DNA of 64,000 bases from Brachionus manjavacas (Eukaryota > Rotifera > Eurotatoria > Ploima > Brachionidae): contig JAHQIY010000007.1 of NCBI GenBank assembly GCA_019054805.1, positions 3,477,501 through 3,541,500 on the forward strand, written 5' to 3'. This document shows, one piece after another, positions 1-12,700 of the stretch; position 1 is the stretch's first letter, and each line of letters opens with the position of its first letter. The translations under genes and the position numbers were made by a program. A model generated the notes under the pieces. It saw only the letters and a program-made list of their open reading frames with translations. It searched no databases and was not told the DNA's origin.

Positions 1-2
1 CG

Positions 3-230
3 ACCATCACAACGCATCGAGGGCTGTATCGTTACAAGCGCCTGCACATGGGCATTTCGTGCGCATCCGAGGTGTTCATGGAGGGCCTTCTCAACATCCT
101 GCTCGGATGGGAAGGTCAGGTGAACATTACCGAAGACATTCTGGCCTACGGGAAGTACCAGGCCGAGCATGACCGGAACCTTATGCGAGTGCTCAGGCGG
201 CTTCAGGAGGCTGGACTCAAGGCTCATTAA
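3..230 (+). mobile_element. Ty3/Gypsy reverse-transcriptase fragment (broken)
   Basis: An open frame entering from the window edge and ending at a TAA encodes part of a Gypsy-type reverse transcriptase. It runs from the motif GLYRYKRLHMGISCASEVF (normally RLPFGI..AP..F), through the active-site strand NITEDILAYGK, to EHDRNLMRVLRRLQEAGLK. Many invertebrate Gypsy elements have NISDD or NIADD at the active site; here the first aspartate is glutamate, so the enzyme is probably dead. The piece is far richer in G+C than the DNA that follows, and no RNase H, integrase or LTR follows it. The 5' part lies outside the window. Confidence 0.8.
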
Positions 231-1000
231 AAAATTTAATTAAAATAAAAACAAAATAAATATATAACAAACTAATGTAATTAAAACAAAGGAATTTTTG
301 ATTTATTTTAAATTAATTATTAGTTTTAATAAGAAAAATTAAATAAACTTAACATTTTGAAACTAAAGAAAAGAATGGAAAAATGTATTTGACGCATAAA
401 AAAAGAAGATTAAATTATAAAAAAAAAAATTTTAGCGCATAATAATAAAAGTTAAGCAAAGGACTAATTTTAAAATTAAACATAAACAATATTAATTTAT
501 TCCAAACTTAATTAATAAATACAAAAAAATATAAGGAAGATATGATATATTAAATTGTTTTAATTTTTATTTTCTTTGAATTTTAAAATTTATCTATTGC
601 TTAAATCACATTGAAAAAGTGCAATGTTTCAAATATTCTTTTCAATCTGAAATAAAAAATTAATTTTAAGTTAATATCACAAGCATATTAATGCTTGAAA
701 TTAAACTTTATAGTGAAATAGGACTTTTATTTGCTAAAAATCTAATTAACTCTAATCAGTAATTATCAACTTTTAATAAGATCAATTTCTCAAATTATAT
801 TTTGATGACAAACGTCATAAGCAATGATTTTTATGTTATAATTTGCATAATTCTTATAACTTTTTTGATAAAAAAAAATTATCTATCAGTAGCCTTTTTT
901 AAGCAAATGGAAATTTCAAAATTAGCTCAACTCTTTTGGATGTAAGCTAATTTTTCAAAATTGATTTTCTTTTTAAAATAATCTTATCTTTTTTTTTCTC
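231..1000. other. AT-rich DNA without recognised gene
   Basis: Homopolymer-rich AT sequence. I see no coding frame, RNA gene or clear repeat structure in it. Confidence 0.5.
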
Positions 1001-1002
1001 TT

Positions 1003-1047
1003 ACTTAACATCGCCTTCAAGGCTCTCAATGAAATAAATAAATAAAA
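1003..1047 (+). mobile_element. 3' tail of a LINE copy
   Basis: The segment has a short imperfect hairpin (CGCCTTCAAGGC) followed by CTCAATGAAATAAATAAATAAA. It matches the 3' end of the plus-strand LINE at 53.5-55.7 kb, which ends CGCCTACAAGGCG, TTCATTGAATAAATAAAT. I could not recognise the body of the element upstream, so this is a severely 5'-truncated or decayed copy. Confidence 0.45.
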
Positions 1048-1732
1048 ATAAAACAACTAGAATCAAAAATGAGTTCTGCTTATTCAAAGTAATTATAAAA
1101 TGTAAAAAAAATTGAAAAAAAGAAAAAAATTTTTATTGAAAAATAAAAATATGAATCAATATAATTCTAAACTATTAAAAAGTAAAATAGATGATAACGA
1201 AGAGTAATAGGAAAATCATTTCGTTTTTTTTTATCTTGAAAAAATTATTTCTAGAATAAGACCTTGGAATAATTCCAGTTCTAAATGAGTGTCGTGATAA
1301 TATTTTGAATGAATGATCAATCGAACGTTCTCCATTTCTTATTTTAACAGATCCAGTTATTTATTTATTTATTTTAAAAAAAAGTTTAGGCAAAGCCTTG
1401 GCCGGTTGGAATGGAGGCTTAGTCCTTCCTTTCAGCCACTTGATAAAACTTTTAAAATAATTCTTTTTTTTTTTTTTTAATTAGAATTTTTGATGTATAG
1501 TGGATTCGATTGCTGATTGGAAGTAATCGAATGGAGGGATAGATTTTTTTTGATTGATTGGATTGTAGTTGGACAAGTCTTCTTGGATTTGCTGGTGAGT
1601 GAGTCGACTTAAAACGAATTTGTTAAATAATTTTGAGAATCTTTTTTCTAGCATTTCGATCTCGAGGTTTTTGTGTATATCGGTTATTCTAGTCCTTATT
1701 GGAAAGAATTTAATTGTGCGAAGAATACGATT

Positions 1733-3720
1733 TTAAAGTTTTTGGCAATCGGGCAGAACCCTTTGAGCGGTGTTTTTGATCGCGACAAACATAAAGTCAA
1801 ATTGAGACCTGATAAAACTTTTGAAGACAAGCAATGAAAGTGAGATTTTGTTTTTAATTTTTAAACTTTTGATTTTTCTAATTAAATTTGTTTTACTAAT
1901 AATTTTTTTTGAGATCGAATCGAAGTGTTTTTTGAAGCTTTTGAGTTTCGATAAGATGGCGTAGTGGTTTACTTCATCAAAAGCTTTTTCTAGGTCGAAG
2001 AAGACTGCAGCTGTTTTCTCTTGTTTGTTGAAGCCGTGGATGATTGAGTGGGAGAGTCTTAGGAAATGGCCGTGAGTACTCATTTTTTTTCTAAAGCCGG
2101 ATTGACAAGGAGGAAGAAAATTTTTTGATTCGAGCCAGGATGTTAGTTTGAGTTTGACAATTTTTTAAAGCCATTTGCCATACACGAGATCAGTGAAATC
2201 GGACGATACTAGCCAATATTATCAGGAGGTTTGTCCTTTTGGGATCATAATGATCTTGGAAATTTTCCATTTGCTGGGTACATAACCAAACTTGAGCGAC
2301 GTGTTGAAAAGATTGAAAATACGTAATAAGAATGCATCTGGACAATTTTTAAAAACTTTGTTTCTTATTTGGTCGACACCTGGAGATGCTTTCGAATTGA
2401 GCATTTTAAGAGAGCTGAAAAATCCTTCTTTTGAATTTGAAAGAGCATTGGTGACTGGGAGAGGGTTTTCAAGGTTGTCTTGAAATGTAATTTGATGAGG
2501 TTCCGGTTGGAAAATGTTGAACAAGCTTTTGCTGAACATATTTGCTATCTCATTAGTATCACTTGTTGTTAAATTATTAAATTTTTTGATTTCGATTGAT
2601 TGATTTTTTTCATTTGAGATAATGAATTTTCGAATTTTCTTAAAAGTTTCCAATATTTCGATTCGGATTGATTGAATTTTTCGAGTTCTGAATATTCTTC
2701 TTTTAGTTTGATTGCTTTGAAGGCTCTTATTTCTTTTTTTTACTTTGCTGCACAGCATGTTATAGACTTTAGTAGTAAACTCGTTTTTTATTTTTTTAAC
2801 TATTCGTTAAAATTTTCTTTCAGCTTTATCAAATTGACAAGGTGGCTTTGGATGACAATCGGGTTTATGGCTTGGCAGAAGAATGTTTTGTGTAGCGTTG
2901 CTTTTTTTAAGGTGTCTACAATGTCTTCGATTATGTTATTCGTTTCGAGTTCTAAATTTTCGATCGAGATTAATTCAATTTCCGGAAATTTTTTGACGAT
3001 TTCTGATTTAAAAATGTTCCAATTTATTTTATTCGAAGTAAATGTTTTAAGCTTTGGACTCATGTCTAAAAATTCCGTTATTTTAGGTTGGTGTTCGCTA
3101 ATTGAATTGTCCAGGACTTTATGTGATTTAAAAAATTTTAGTAGTGAATTTGAACAGATTGACAGGTAGAGTACGTTTTTACTTCTTGAGTAAGTAGATC
3201 TGTTACAACTTAGAATATGACAGTTTTTCTTGTTTAAGAAATCTTCAATTAGATTTCCACTTAAATTTTCTTTGTAACAAAACCAAATTTTATTTTTTGC
3301 ATTTAAGTCTCCTATTTAGATAAAGTTGTTTTGTGGTCGGCGATATGGTATAATACTTTTTCGTTGATAGTTTTGTTAGATGGGCTAGATTAGATTGAAA
3401 AAATGGCTAGTTTGTAATTGTGGTCAATTGTTAGTTCGCAGCCGATTGCGTTGTCCGGATTGGAGATGTGATTCAATGATATTTCAGATGAGATTAAGTT
3501 TTCTCTGACACAAATAGCGGCGCCACGACCCCTTCTATCCAATCTGTCGCTTCTAAAGATAATTAATCCAGGTATTTTGAAAATTTTGTCCGGTTTTAAA
3601 TAGGTTTCATTAAGACTAATTATATCTATTTTATATATTTTAGTAAGTCGAGTGAGTTCAAGAATTTTTGATTAAGAGTCTACGGAACGAATGTTGAGAT
3701 GAAGGAAGCGAAGGTTATTA
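1733..3720 (-). pseudogene. LINE ORF2 (AP-endonuclease and reverse transcriptase), multiply broken
   Basis: From 3720 downward the minus strand shows an APE-type endonuclease: LRFLHLNIRS, then LNETYL, then RRGRGAAICVREN. Several in-frame stops follow. The reverse transcriptase begins at about 2758, with SSLKMLNSKASPGVDQI and a stretch ending WKISKIIMIPKG. It resumes in another frame at 2083-1733 with TAAVFFDLEKAFDEVNH, which contains the catalytic aspartate motif. The YADD block and much of the thumb region are missing or displaced, since the last frame jumps to KTNLIRKIKSLK. The element is dead; it is related to the copy at 33-34.2 kb. Confidence 0.82.
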
Positions 3721-3748
3721 TTCATGTTGTGATTGAGAAGATTCAGAA

Positions 3749-4893
3749 CTAACGTCCATAATGTTTTGATGCGCTTCGACTAGATTTGAGTGGTTTAAAT
3801 AGCTTTTGATGTAGTTGCCAAAGACTGGCCCAAAGAATTGGTTCACAATTTTTAAAATACCGGAGTTGTTTTCGTAGATTGATATTTTTTATTATGGCGA
3901 TGACAAAAAGAATGATGTTCAACGCTGGGGTTTGTTGATTTGGATGAGATGAGTCGGTTGGTATGGATTGGGACAGACTAGGAGCCGAAGTTGCTGATTC
4001 AACTCTGGTAAATTTCTGGTTGTAATTGTCAAGTTTTTTTTTTGCTTCTTCTTCTTTTTTTTTTAAGAAAATTATTGATTGATGGACATTGCTTACTGAC
4101 TGCCGGGTGATTGCCCCCACAGTTGGCACATTTAAAGAGTGTTGGATCAACGACTCTACAGTTTTTGTGTTCATGTTCACCGTTGCATCTTAGACAAGCT
4201 GGTTTGTTGTTTATGTATGGACATGAGTGTATGTTGTGACCAAGCTTTTGGCAATGAAGACATTGAATTAGTTGTTGACCAAATTTCCAGCGAGAGATCC
4301 TAACGTATGAGTTTAACCGACATTTTGTTTTCTTCATCTTCGACGTCGAACAGCGAGGCTGGGACATTGTGAAGAGCAATATATAATTTTGGTGATGGGT
4401 CAATATCTGTTATTCCATGATGGAAAGCATCGGTTGGCCATGGTTCGTAGATGTAGTTGTTGTCTTCTATTGTTGGGGTTTTGATGATCAATTCATTTTT
4501 TTTGTTAACATAAGCATTGAGAATGTTAGCGTTTGGTTTGCAGCGTTTGATTTCACGTTGTAGTTTGAGGAAGCCTTTTTTTTCTTCTGGGAATGAAAGG
4601 TTGCTGACAAATTTAGCGATTAACGATTTCGAAGTTTCATCTCTAGGTGGGTGAATTGGTTGAAGCAGAGGGGTATTTTTTGAGTTTATGATACGGTTAG
4701 GGTTTGATTGATTAGTTTGGTTCGATGGTTGGTTCGTGACAGCTTGCGAGTAAAGATTTTGATTATTAGAGAGTTGATTCATGTGTTGAAAGAACGCTGA
4801 TGGGTTTATCAAGATTGGATTGTTGGGTAGATTTTGAGATTGCAGTCCCTGTGGAGGGGGGTCCGCATCGTATGGTAGTGCATTTGCACTCAT
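3749..4893 (-). pseudogene. LINE ORF1 (gag-like, CCHC zinc knuckles), frameshifted
   Basis: ORF1 begins with ATG at 4893 (MSANALPYDADPPPQ) and has an Asn/Gln/Pro-rich N-terminal part. The nucleic-acid-binding part has successive CCHC-type knuckles: CLHCQKLGHNIHSC, CLRCNGEHEHKNC and CANCGGNHPAVSKQC, the three-knuckle arrangement of Jockey-type ORF1 proteins. The first frame runs out near 4300, and the zinc-knuckle part is in another frame (about 4403-4029). A second frame change near the A-rich tract at about 4060 is needed to reach the Ser/Thr-rich C-terminal part ending at 3749. At least two frameshifts therefore separate it from a working protein. Confidence 0.8.
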
Positions 4894-4993
4894 TTCCAAA
4901 GAAGAAGGCAACTAGGATGATGGATTAAATCGTATGGAAGTATTATAATTTATTAGCAAAAATTCAAAATGAGTGGAGTGATAAAACAAAATG

Positions 4994-6158
4994 TAAAACA
5001 GATTTAGTTACAAATAATGTAAAAACTGTCGAAAATTTAAACCAAAAAATATGGTTGTCCCATTATAACTAAATCAGACTTAATTGAAGCTTACAAGTGG
5101 AATTAACTCAAGAATTAATCTTATTTTACAAGTAAGACAATTGCTACTACTTATAAGCTGTTGAAAAAAAGGAAATTACAAAAGAAGAGTGTAAAAGTCG
5201 GTATGAATATCCCAATTCAATAAAATGGAAAAAAAGCAACAATTGGTCCACTTCAATTTCAGGCTTCAAACATAATTCCAAAAGATTTTTTTTAAGTTTT
5301 TTTTTTATTAAATATGTATTTTTTATTAATTTGGTTCTTATTAGAATAGTAATTTCTCTTTTTTGCGCATAAAATAAAATTTTAGGAAAAACTTAAAAAT
5401 TTGGGGTATTTTATTCAATAACTGGGGTATCACAACTAAATACGCCTAAACCAAAATAAACGGAATTATTCCTGAAAAAATTTTCCCTTTGAAAATTATC
5501 CAGTTTCCTTTTATTACCGAAAAAAATAATATCATCCCGTTTTTTTTCCAAAATATAAAATAAGAAATAATTAAGTATATTTTAATTTGTAAAAATAAAA
5601 ATGAATTCGTAAATAAAAATAAAAATTTTAATTCATTGGGAAAAATTACTACTCCCAATTGTTAGGATTACTTGAATATCTGTCCAAAAAGAAAATGCGA
5701 CAATACGGTTTCAATCACTTTAAACAATTTGTACAACTCCACATGGATCTATCCTTTACGCGTGATTGATTTTCTTCCGCTAGCTCGTTTTATTTAGATT
5801 AAAAATTAATATTTTTAGAGCTCTGGCAATTTTACAAATGAAATAGAGTTATTTCATTCATCCTAATTATTATCGAATTCAACTTCCTAAGAATCGAGAT
5901 GCTTACGATGATAAAAATCAAAAAAGAAATCAAAAAATGATTTTAATTAATTATTTATTGATTTTCAAAATTGAAAATAAACAGCTTTTTGGTTGAAAAA
6001 AAAAATTATTTCTGTTTCAAAATTTAAGTCTCATTTAAATGGAAATTTAAAAAAAAATCAAAGTATTGACTCGATTATATCAATCACCTTTTAAATATTT
6101 TACAACTTTCAACATTAAATTACATATACTTGATGTATTCAGGAATGAATTTTTTAAC
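4994..6158. other. Intergenic AT-rich DNA
   Basis: The stretch lies between the LINE and the end of ASZ1. No convincing coding frame or repeat is visible; short open frames here are low-complexity Phe/Ile/Lys strings. Confidence 0.5.
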
Positions 6159-8141
6159 TTAGCTAAAAAATTTTGTTTTAATAACGAAAATGCCCGAGAT
6201 AGCTATAGTTGCTATTGCTGTTATTTTTAGTGGATCTCTTGACCATTTCTTCTGTTTTTTTGGTTTCACTAGATCAATTGGTTCAGCGTCCAAATTCTTT
6301 ATTTCCTTAAAAGTTAAAAAATGTTCAATTAAGTCGCTCAAATTAATTTATTTAAGTACTTTTTTGATATTTTTATATAAGTCGTCGAAACTGTCCATTA
6401 AATAGCTGCAATTCCAAAGTGCATTTTTTGTTTCTTTGTAAAATCTTGCACTCAAATATTCATCCTTCAAGTAAAATAAATAGACAACCAGTTATAGTAA
6501 AGATTTAAAAGTACTTCATAAAACTCTTTGTTTTCATAACTCTCTCTTATCAAATATCTTATATTTTGGTTAACAAAATCAACATGTCTTGAAATGTTTG
6601 AGATTATAGAAACTGCGTCATTACAACTTTTCAAAACAGAATCAAAATTATAAAAATTCTTTTAAATTTTTTACCTAAGAGTTGAATCATATTTGACTGG
6701 GATTAAACCCGAAGAAAGCCAATTTTTACGATGGAATTTTTTGGTTTCATACATTATCAGCTGTCTGGCGTAATCATCAAAAACACCGATCTTAATTTCA
6801 CAAAATTAAAAAGTCACCATTTATTTCATCCAACTATTTACGTTTTTCAAATCTTTTTCATCAAAATTCAGCAGTTTAGAAATGGTAACATCATTTTGCT
6901 GAAATTTTTGAATCAAATTAGGCATCTTCAGAGCTCCTAGAAAAATTTCAACTTCATCTTTTGATTTTCTTTAGCAATAAAAATTAATTATCTACTAATT
7001 TTATTAGCTTAAATAGTACTGTGGCAAGAAACTGGTTTCATCACTTTCAAAAATATCATTTAATTTATTATTAGCTTTCAGAGTTTCAATTTTTTTAGCA
7101 CGTAAATAATTTTGAATCAATTCTTTGATCTTTTTTAGAGAAAAAAATGAATTATCAAATACGATGTCCTATTCTATCTACACTTACATCATTGAAACCA
7201 TAATTTTGAGCAATATCATGAGGATACAAATAGTCAATTGAGCAAATCAATGGATCGGCTCCCAATCTCAGCAATTTGTGAACACATTTATAATTTCCCT
7301 TGCAACTGGCATGAGTCAAACTCTTAATTTGAATTTGAAAAAATTAATTATCTAAAAATTTTACTAATTACCGTCCAGTCATTATCGTCTTTTGCATTCA
7401 AATCAATGTCATACTTAATTAAACAATCGATCAAAGTTGTGTTTCCTGCACGACAAACATACATCAATGGAGTTTGATAATATCTAATAAAGATTTCTTT
7501 TTGAATTTTGTTTCAAAATTTCAAAATTACTTGTCACTTTGATTAATATCAGCGCCTTTGCTGACCAGCAAATCAATTATTTTAGCAAGATTTATCTCAC
7601 TTGCAGAAGGATCAACACAGCCACATGCACACATTAGTAAATTGTAGCTATCTATCATGGGTTTTGATTTTTTTAAATATGAACATGTTTGTCAATTTTG
7701 CTTACCTTCATCAAAATTAACATCAGCACCAAGTTCAACAAAATATTCAGTGAGCTCATAACTTCCGCATGAAACAGCATACATTACCGGTGTCCAATTT
7801 GATTTTAGACCACAATTCACATCTAATTCGTACTTATCCATTATTTCTCTAACAAGATTCAGATTTTGGTTCAATATGGCATCTTTTAAATCATCTAATG
7901 CAAATTCCGCTTCATCACAATAAAAATTATTGTTAACTTCATAAACTAGACTGGTTGATTCATTCTCATTTTTCGGCTTGTTAAATTCAATTGGTTTTGT
8001 ATCTTCACTTTTACCAAAATCAAATTGAAAGCCTTCTTCATCATCATATTCATCGTCATCATAGTCAAATTCTTCATCTGGTCGATAGTGAAAACTTTTA
8101 GGTTCCATGCCAGCGGGCATCATTTTTAAATATTCTATCAT
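6159..8141 (-). CDS. ASZ1: GASZ/ASZ1-like protein (ankyrin repeats, SAM, C-terminal membrane anchor)
   Basis: The model has ten exons: 8141-7706, 7651-7531, 7483-7372, 7322-7188, 7129-7020, 6968-6842, 6790-6675, 6626-6515, 6464-6360 and 6305-6159. It keeps phase and gives 506 aa. The N-terminus is acidic (YDDDEYDDEEG). Four ankyrin repeats follow (WTPVMYAVSCGSYELTEYF; NLLMCACG...LLVSKGADINQ; TPLMYVCRAGN; SLTHASCKGNYKCVHKLL). Next comes a SAM-like domain (DEVEIFLGALKMPNLIQKF), and a hydrophobic C-terminal tail (ITAIATIAISGIFVI). That order is characteristic of ASZ1/GASZ, which anchors piRNA-pathway factors on mitochondria in germ cells. Vertebrate ASZ1 is of similar length (about 475 aa). The seventh and eighth exon junctions are the least certain. 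It lies 118 bp downstream of MRPS28 on the same strand. Confidence 0.88.
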
Positions 8142-8259
8142 TAAAAAATTTTAAAAATAAGATTTAAAATATTTTTATTATCTGTAGTTTAAATTACAGA
8201 ATAGTTTTCGTATTTTTTACCAAAATTATTATCAAAAGTTTATTTCAACAAAATCAATA

Positions 8260-8819
8260 TTAATTTAAATGAGAAGGTTCAGAGTTTAATTCCTCGATTT
8301 CCTTTTGTAAAAGTAAAGATCTCTCGTCGGATTCATCCTCTTTTCTCAAAAGTCCAACTAATTCAGCATCTGATTCCAATAGAGTTATGTGCCTGGCTGC
8401 GTTTAAAAAATATGAGGCCATTTCAAAAGACACTAGTTTTATTTTTACATTTTTATTTCTTTTGTAATAACTTTAAAGAAATATTTTAAATCTTTAATTA
8501 ACAAAAAAATTAAATACCTGGTTCCTTTTTCCGGTCTCTTTACTACACAGTTGAATTTTCCTCCGTAATCAATGTACAAATCGTCTCCAACAATATCCAC
8601 TATTTTTCCAATTAAATATTTGTTTTCCAAATCACCCAGCGCTACAAAATTTGATTCCTTGAACATGTGAGCAAAGCTTTTGGCAGCTTTTGGTTCTTCT
8701 GCTATATTAGGTGATTGATTGACCACATTCTCGACTTGATTTGAATATTTAGCCGACTGATTCAAGAAACGTAAAATTCCACCTCTAGAGTATTTTATTA
8801 AACCCAAATACTTTATCAT
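8260..8819 (-). CDS. MRPS28: Mitochondrial small-subunit ribosomal protein MRPS28 (bS1m)
   Basis: Two exons, 8819-8518 and 8458-8260, give 166 aa. The N-terminal 40 residues are basic and poor in acidic residues (MIKYLGLIKYSRGGILRFL), as expected for mitochondrial import. The core SFAHMFKESNFVALGDLENK, IGKIVDIVGDDLYIDYGGKF and VVKRPEKGTR matches the S28 family signature closely. After the intron it continues VKIKLVSFEMASYFLNA and a charged C-terminus. The acceptor at 8459 was chosen because it alone keeps the conserved KGTR...V.L..FE block in frame. The start codon lies 449 bp from the oppositely oriented PFDN2 start, so the two may share a promoter region. Confidence 0.9.
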
Positions 8820-9268
8820 TTTTGCATTAATTTTTCAAAATAGAAAAAAAAATAGAAATTCAAAAATAATTCTAATGCAACATTTTATTTTGTTGGAAAA
8901 ATAAATTCACTTTTTATTTGATTTTAATCATTTTTTTCTCTTACAATTAAGCAGGTTTTGATATGTTATTTCAAAATGTTAAAAAATTTAATTTATTTTA
9001 TTAATTCGGTTGGATTAATTTAATTTTTTGATTTATGGGCATTGTCTAAATAAAAGCCTACGTTAATGTTCAGTTAATAAAGAATAAAATTTTTTTCAAG
9101 TCTAAATTTTATTAACCATGTTAACGCATGTAAAATATTTAAAAATGTGTTTTTCATATTATTTTTAGCTATTAACTGTTTCTAAGCGAATCGTTCTGAA
9201 TTTTTTCACTATCCGAGCATTAAAATTTTTACTCAGTCCATTGTTAATACACATTTTAACTTAGAACT

Positions 9269-9765
9269 ATGTCTGCGTCGACGTCCAAAAAATCCAAAGA
9301 AAAGGAACAGCAAGAAATAGTTGCCACTTTTCAAAAATTGAGAGAAGATCAAAAAGTCATTGCGAGCAAATCGGCAGAGCTTCAAATCGAGCAAAAAAGC
9401 CATGAGTAATTTGTCTCCATAAATAATGGATAACTTCCTTCACTAAATTTTAATTTCATAGATTAGTTATTGAGACATTGAAAGAAGTCGAAAAGGAAAG
9501 GAAATGTTTTCGAATGATCGGTGGTGTTTTGGTTGAGCGCACAGTTGGTGAAGTTTTACCAGCGCTGGAGCAAAACAAAGACCAAATAACAAGATTAATT
9601 GATAATTTACAAAGTCAAATAGTGGCCAAAGGAAAAGAGATAAATGATTTCAGAGAAAAACACAATATTCGATTTCAAGGTGAAAATGAAAATTCCCAAA
9701 AAACTGCGACGGAACAATCGACTCAAGCAAAATCAAGCGGTGTTCTAGTCGAAAAATCAGCCTGA
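9269..9765 (+). CDS. PFDN2: Prefoldin subunit 2
   Basis: Two exons, 9269-9405 and 9462-9765, are joined by a 56-nt GT-AG intron and give 146 aa (human protein about 154). Prefoldin 2 is a beta-type subunit of the hexameric chaperone that passes unfolded actin and tubulin to the cytosolic chaperonin. The pattern is helix-hairpin-helix. An N-terminal coiled coil (EIVATFQKLREDQKVIASK) leads to the conserved hairpin core CFRMIGGVLVERTVGEVLPAL. A second coiled coil (NLQSQIVAKGKEINDFREKH) is followed by a polar tail. The ATG at 9269 is the first in frame and is followed by a Ser/Lys-rich leader. The divergent neighbour is MRPS28. Confidence 0.92.
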
Positions 9766-12700
9766 TTATATTTTTTTTGCTCTTTTATAATATGTTTCTT
9801 TTAAATTAGCAAGTTATTTTGGATGATTTAAATTTGAACTTCCTGATGCCGATTTTTTAATTATTAGTTTTATTTGAAATTAATAAATTTATCTGAAAAA
9901 TTAGAAATCAAAAATGCAACGTTATTTTAAGAAAAAAAAATTAAAAAATAATCAATAATAGTCATTGAGAATTTAATGTCACTAAACGTGGTGTTATATT
10001 TACTTAAAATTTTATTATATATTCGTAAGATAAATTTAATTTAGATCTTGAAATATTTGACGCAAAAAATTCAATGGATAAAATTAATTAATTTCTATTT
10101 GTATTTGGAAACAGTAGATTTTTATTATTTTTCAATATTTGGGTAGTTATTTTTTTACAAGGCTAATTTAAAATTGCTGAAATTTAATACTCTTTTGCAT
10201 TAAGATTAATAATTATAAATAATTTTGGCTGCATTCCGCTTTTTTTTTTCCATAAAATTGATTAATTTAGAATCAGCTGTGTTGAGAAGATTAGTCACCA
10301 TCAGTTTTATCTTTATACATTCCAAAAAATAATAAAGCCTATTTTCAATTTGCTTTAGTCAAAATTGTCATGATCGAATAAAAGCAATCGATTCAATTTA
10401 TTGAATTTTATGGCTTTTTGCAATTTTATTTCATCTAGAACTAATGACAATATTGAATTCCAAGTTTTTTTTTTTTAATTTATTTTGGTTTAATTTGACA
10501 AATAAGACTCGAAATCAATTAAATGACGCGAAAAAAAAATTTCAATAAAAAAAATATTTTTATCAAAGAAAATTTATCTTCTTTCAAAGTTATTTTTCTA
10601 TTTACATTTAAAATCAATACTAATAAGATTTCAAAATTCGGCTGACTTGGCAAAAAGATTAATCGAATTTTGGCTTAGTAAATTTGTTTAGATGATCTTG
10701 GTACACGATCTTTTATTTGATTAAAAAAATTATTTTGGAAATTATTTGAGCTTAAAAGTTTTTATTTATAACTAGATCGATTTGTTATGGACATGTGAGA
10801 AAGATTTTTACTGTTTAAAAAAAAAACTCTCCTGATATCTTCTCATTAATAATAATTGACTTAACCTAAATCCTAAATCGAAAGAATCTTCTATCTAGAT
10901 TTTATCTGTAAACAATAATTTAAAAATATTTAATTAGGTTTATCCAATTTTGTCACGAAAATTGCTTGACATAAAATAAAATTTTATGTAATAATACTTC
11001 TATTATTTATAATTAAAGTTGTTGATTTGAAAATTAAATTTTACTAAGATATTATCATTTTTTTAGATTTCGATAAAAATAAATAAACAACAATTCAAAA
11101 TTGATTGCTAAGTAAGCAATTTTTTTTTAAAGTGTTTTGGAAATTCTATTATTTATCCAAATGTTATTTTTTTAATTTCGAATTATCTAAACATGAAATA
11201 TATACAGGAACTAAAGCTAAATTTTCTGGTAATTGCTTCAAGCAAATTTTAGAATTCTTCTTTTCGAAAATCATGAATCAATTTTATCTCATTTTTTTTA
11301 AACAGATATTCATGTTTAAAAAACCACTTAAAACTTAAATTTTTTCATTTCCTTGCGAAGAAATTCAAAGTCTTCAGAAAATTTTTGTCAGACTTTTCCA
11401 GGATTTAACTTTCGAAAAATTTGATTCAACTTGTGTTTAGATTTATTTACTCTATTTGATACATTCAAAAATTTAAAAAATCAGTAAGATTTCTTCTCAA
11501 ATATCATATCGAAAATTAAAATATAAATTTTTTATAATCTTATACAAAAAAAGATAATTAGAATTCAGTCAGATTAATTAAACTTTTTAAATAAAGAACT
11601 TTGAACAGTATCAAATAGTTACTGAAAAGCTAATTTCAAATTTTTTATTTTTATTATTGAAACTTTCGAATAATTTTTATTTAATTTTTTATAACGCCTT
11701 AAAAAAATTAGCAAAAATAATACTAAGCAATAAATCATCTTAATAATAAAAGGCACTTTTTATGCCCTGACGACTCTAATAATCAAGACATCCAATAATT
11801 AAAATTAATTTATTTATTTTAAAAAAATTTAGTGTTTAAAAAATATTTAGGTAACTTATAATATTTAGGTTACCCTAGAATTTGATGATTTTCAAGCTAA
11901 AACATTAAAATACAACATTACACTTAAACAAAAATTTTAGGTTAAATTAAATTCTTGAACAAAGAAATATTAATTATCTTTTTTTTCCTGTATCTTTAGA
12001 GGGGTAAAAGGTTAGCAAAAAATATCAAAAAGGAAGAAATATATTCTGGGAAAAGACAAAATTAAATTCCAAATATCAAAATCTATTAGTTAGTGACAAA
12101 ATTTATTTTTAATTTTTTTTTAAGTTGAGTAAAAACTTTGATTTTAGATTTTTTTTAATTTATTGGTTTCTTTTTCTAATAGAAATTGATTGATTTCTAC
12201 TAAAATTCAATTAATTTTCGATAATTTTTTTTTGAATTACTTATTTTTTTCAAAGTTCTTGTCTCTAATGAAACCTAAATTTCAAATTTTAAAGTCAAAG
12301 TCAGACTTTGACTTTTGGTCAATTCTAATTTTAAGCGTTTTCATTTTAAACAATTCACCCGCGTTACTGTCTATTAAAATTTAATTCAGAAAATAGAATA
12401 TAAATAAAAAAAGCCGATTGCTTTTTAAAGGTTTATATTTCTAGTATCATTTTTAGAAAAGCTGTCAATTGAAGTTACAAACTTTTATTTTTGTGAAATA
12501 GTGTATACAAAGAATAGAACAAAATTTTAAATTTTATAACTTTTTCTTAAAAAATGCTTAAAAAACTCCTCAAATCTAATTAAATTAATGCGATATCTAT
12601 TGCTGCGCCTTGTTGCGTTCACAAAACTGATTTTTTCTTTTGAATTGTATTTCAAAAGACCATTAAAGTCAAAAAAATTAAATTTTCTTTCAGATAAGAT

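Larger units (their letters stand above)
1355..4893 (-). mobile_element. Jockey-like LINE, full-span but decayed
   Basis: Reading on the minus strand, the element has ORF1 with zinc knuckles (4893-3749), ORF2 with an endonuclease and reverse transcriptase (about 3720-1733), and a 3' UTR. It ends near 1355 in an AAATAAATAAATAAATAAC-type tail. The 3' UTR holds a block, seen on the plus strand as GAATGGAGGC....CTTTCAGCC at about 1411-1440, that recurs in two other elements of this window. Frameshifts and stops in both ORFs show it is inactive. I could not define target-site duplications. Confidence 0.82.

Noticed and set aside
2672-3169. 165-aa plus-strand open frame
   Set aside because: It is antisense to the LINE reverse-transcriptase region, Phe/Ser-rich, with no motif.
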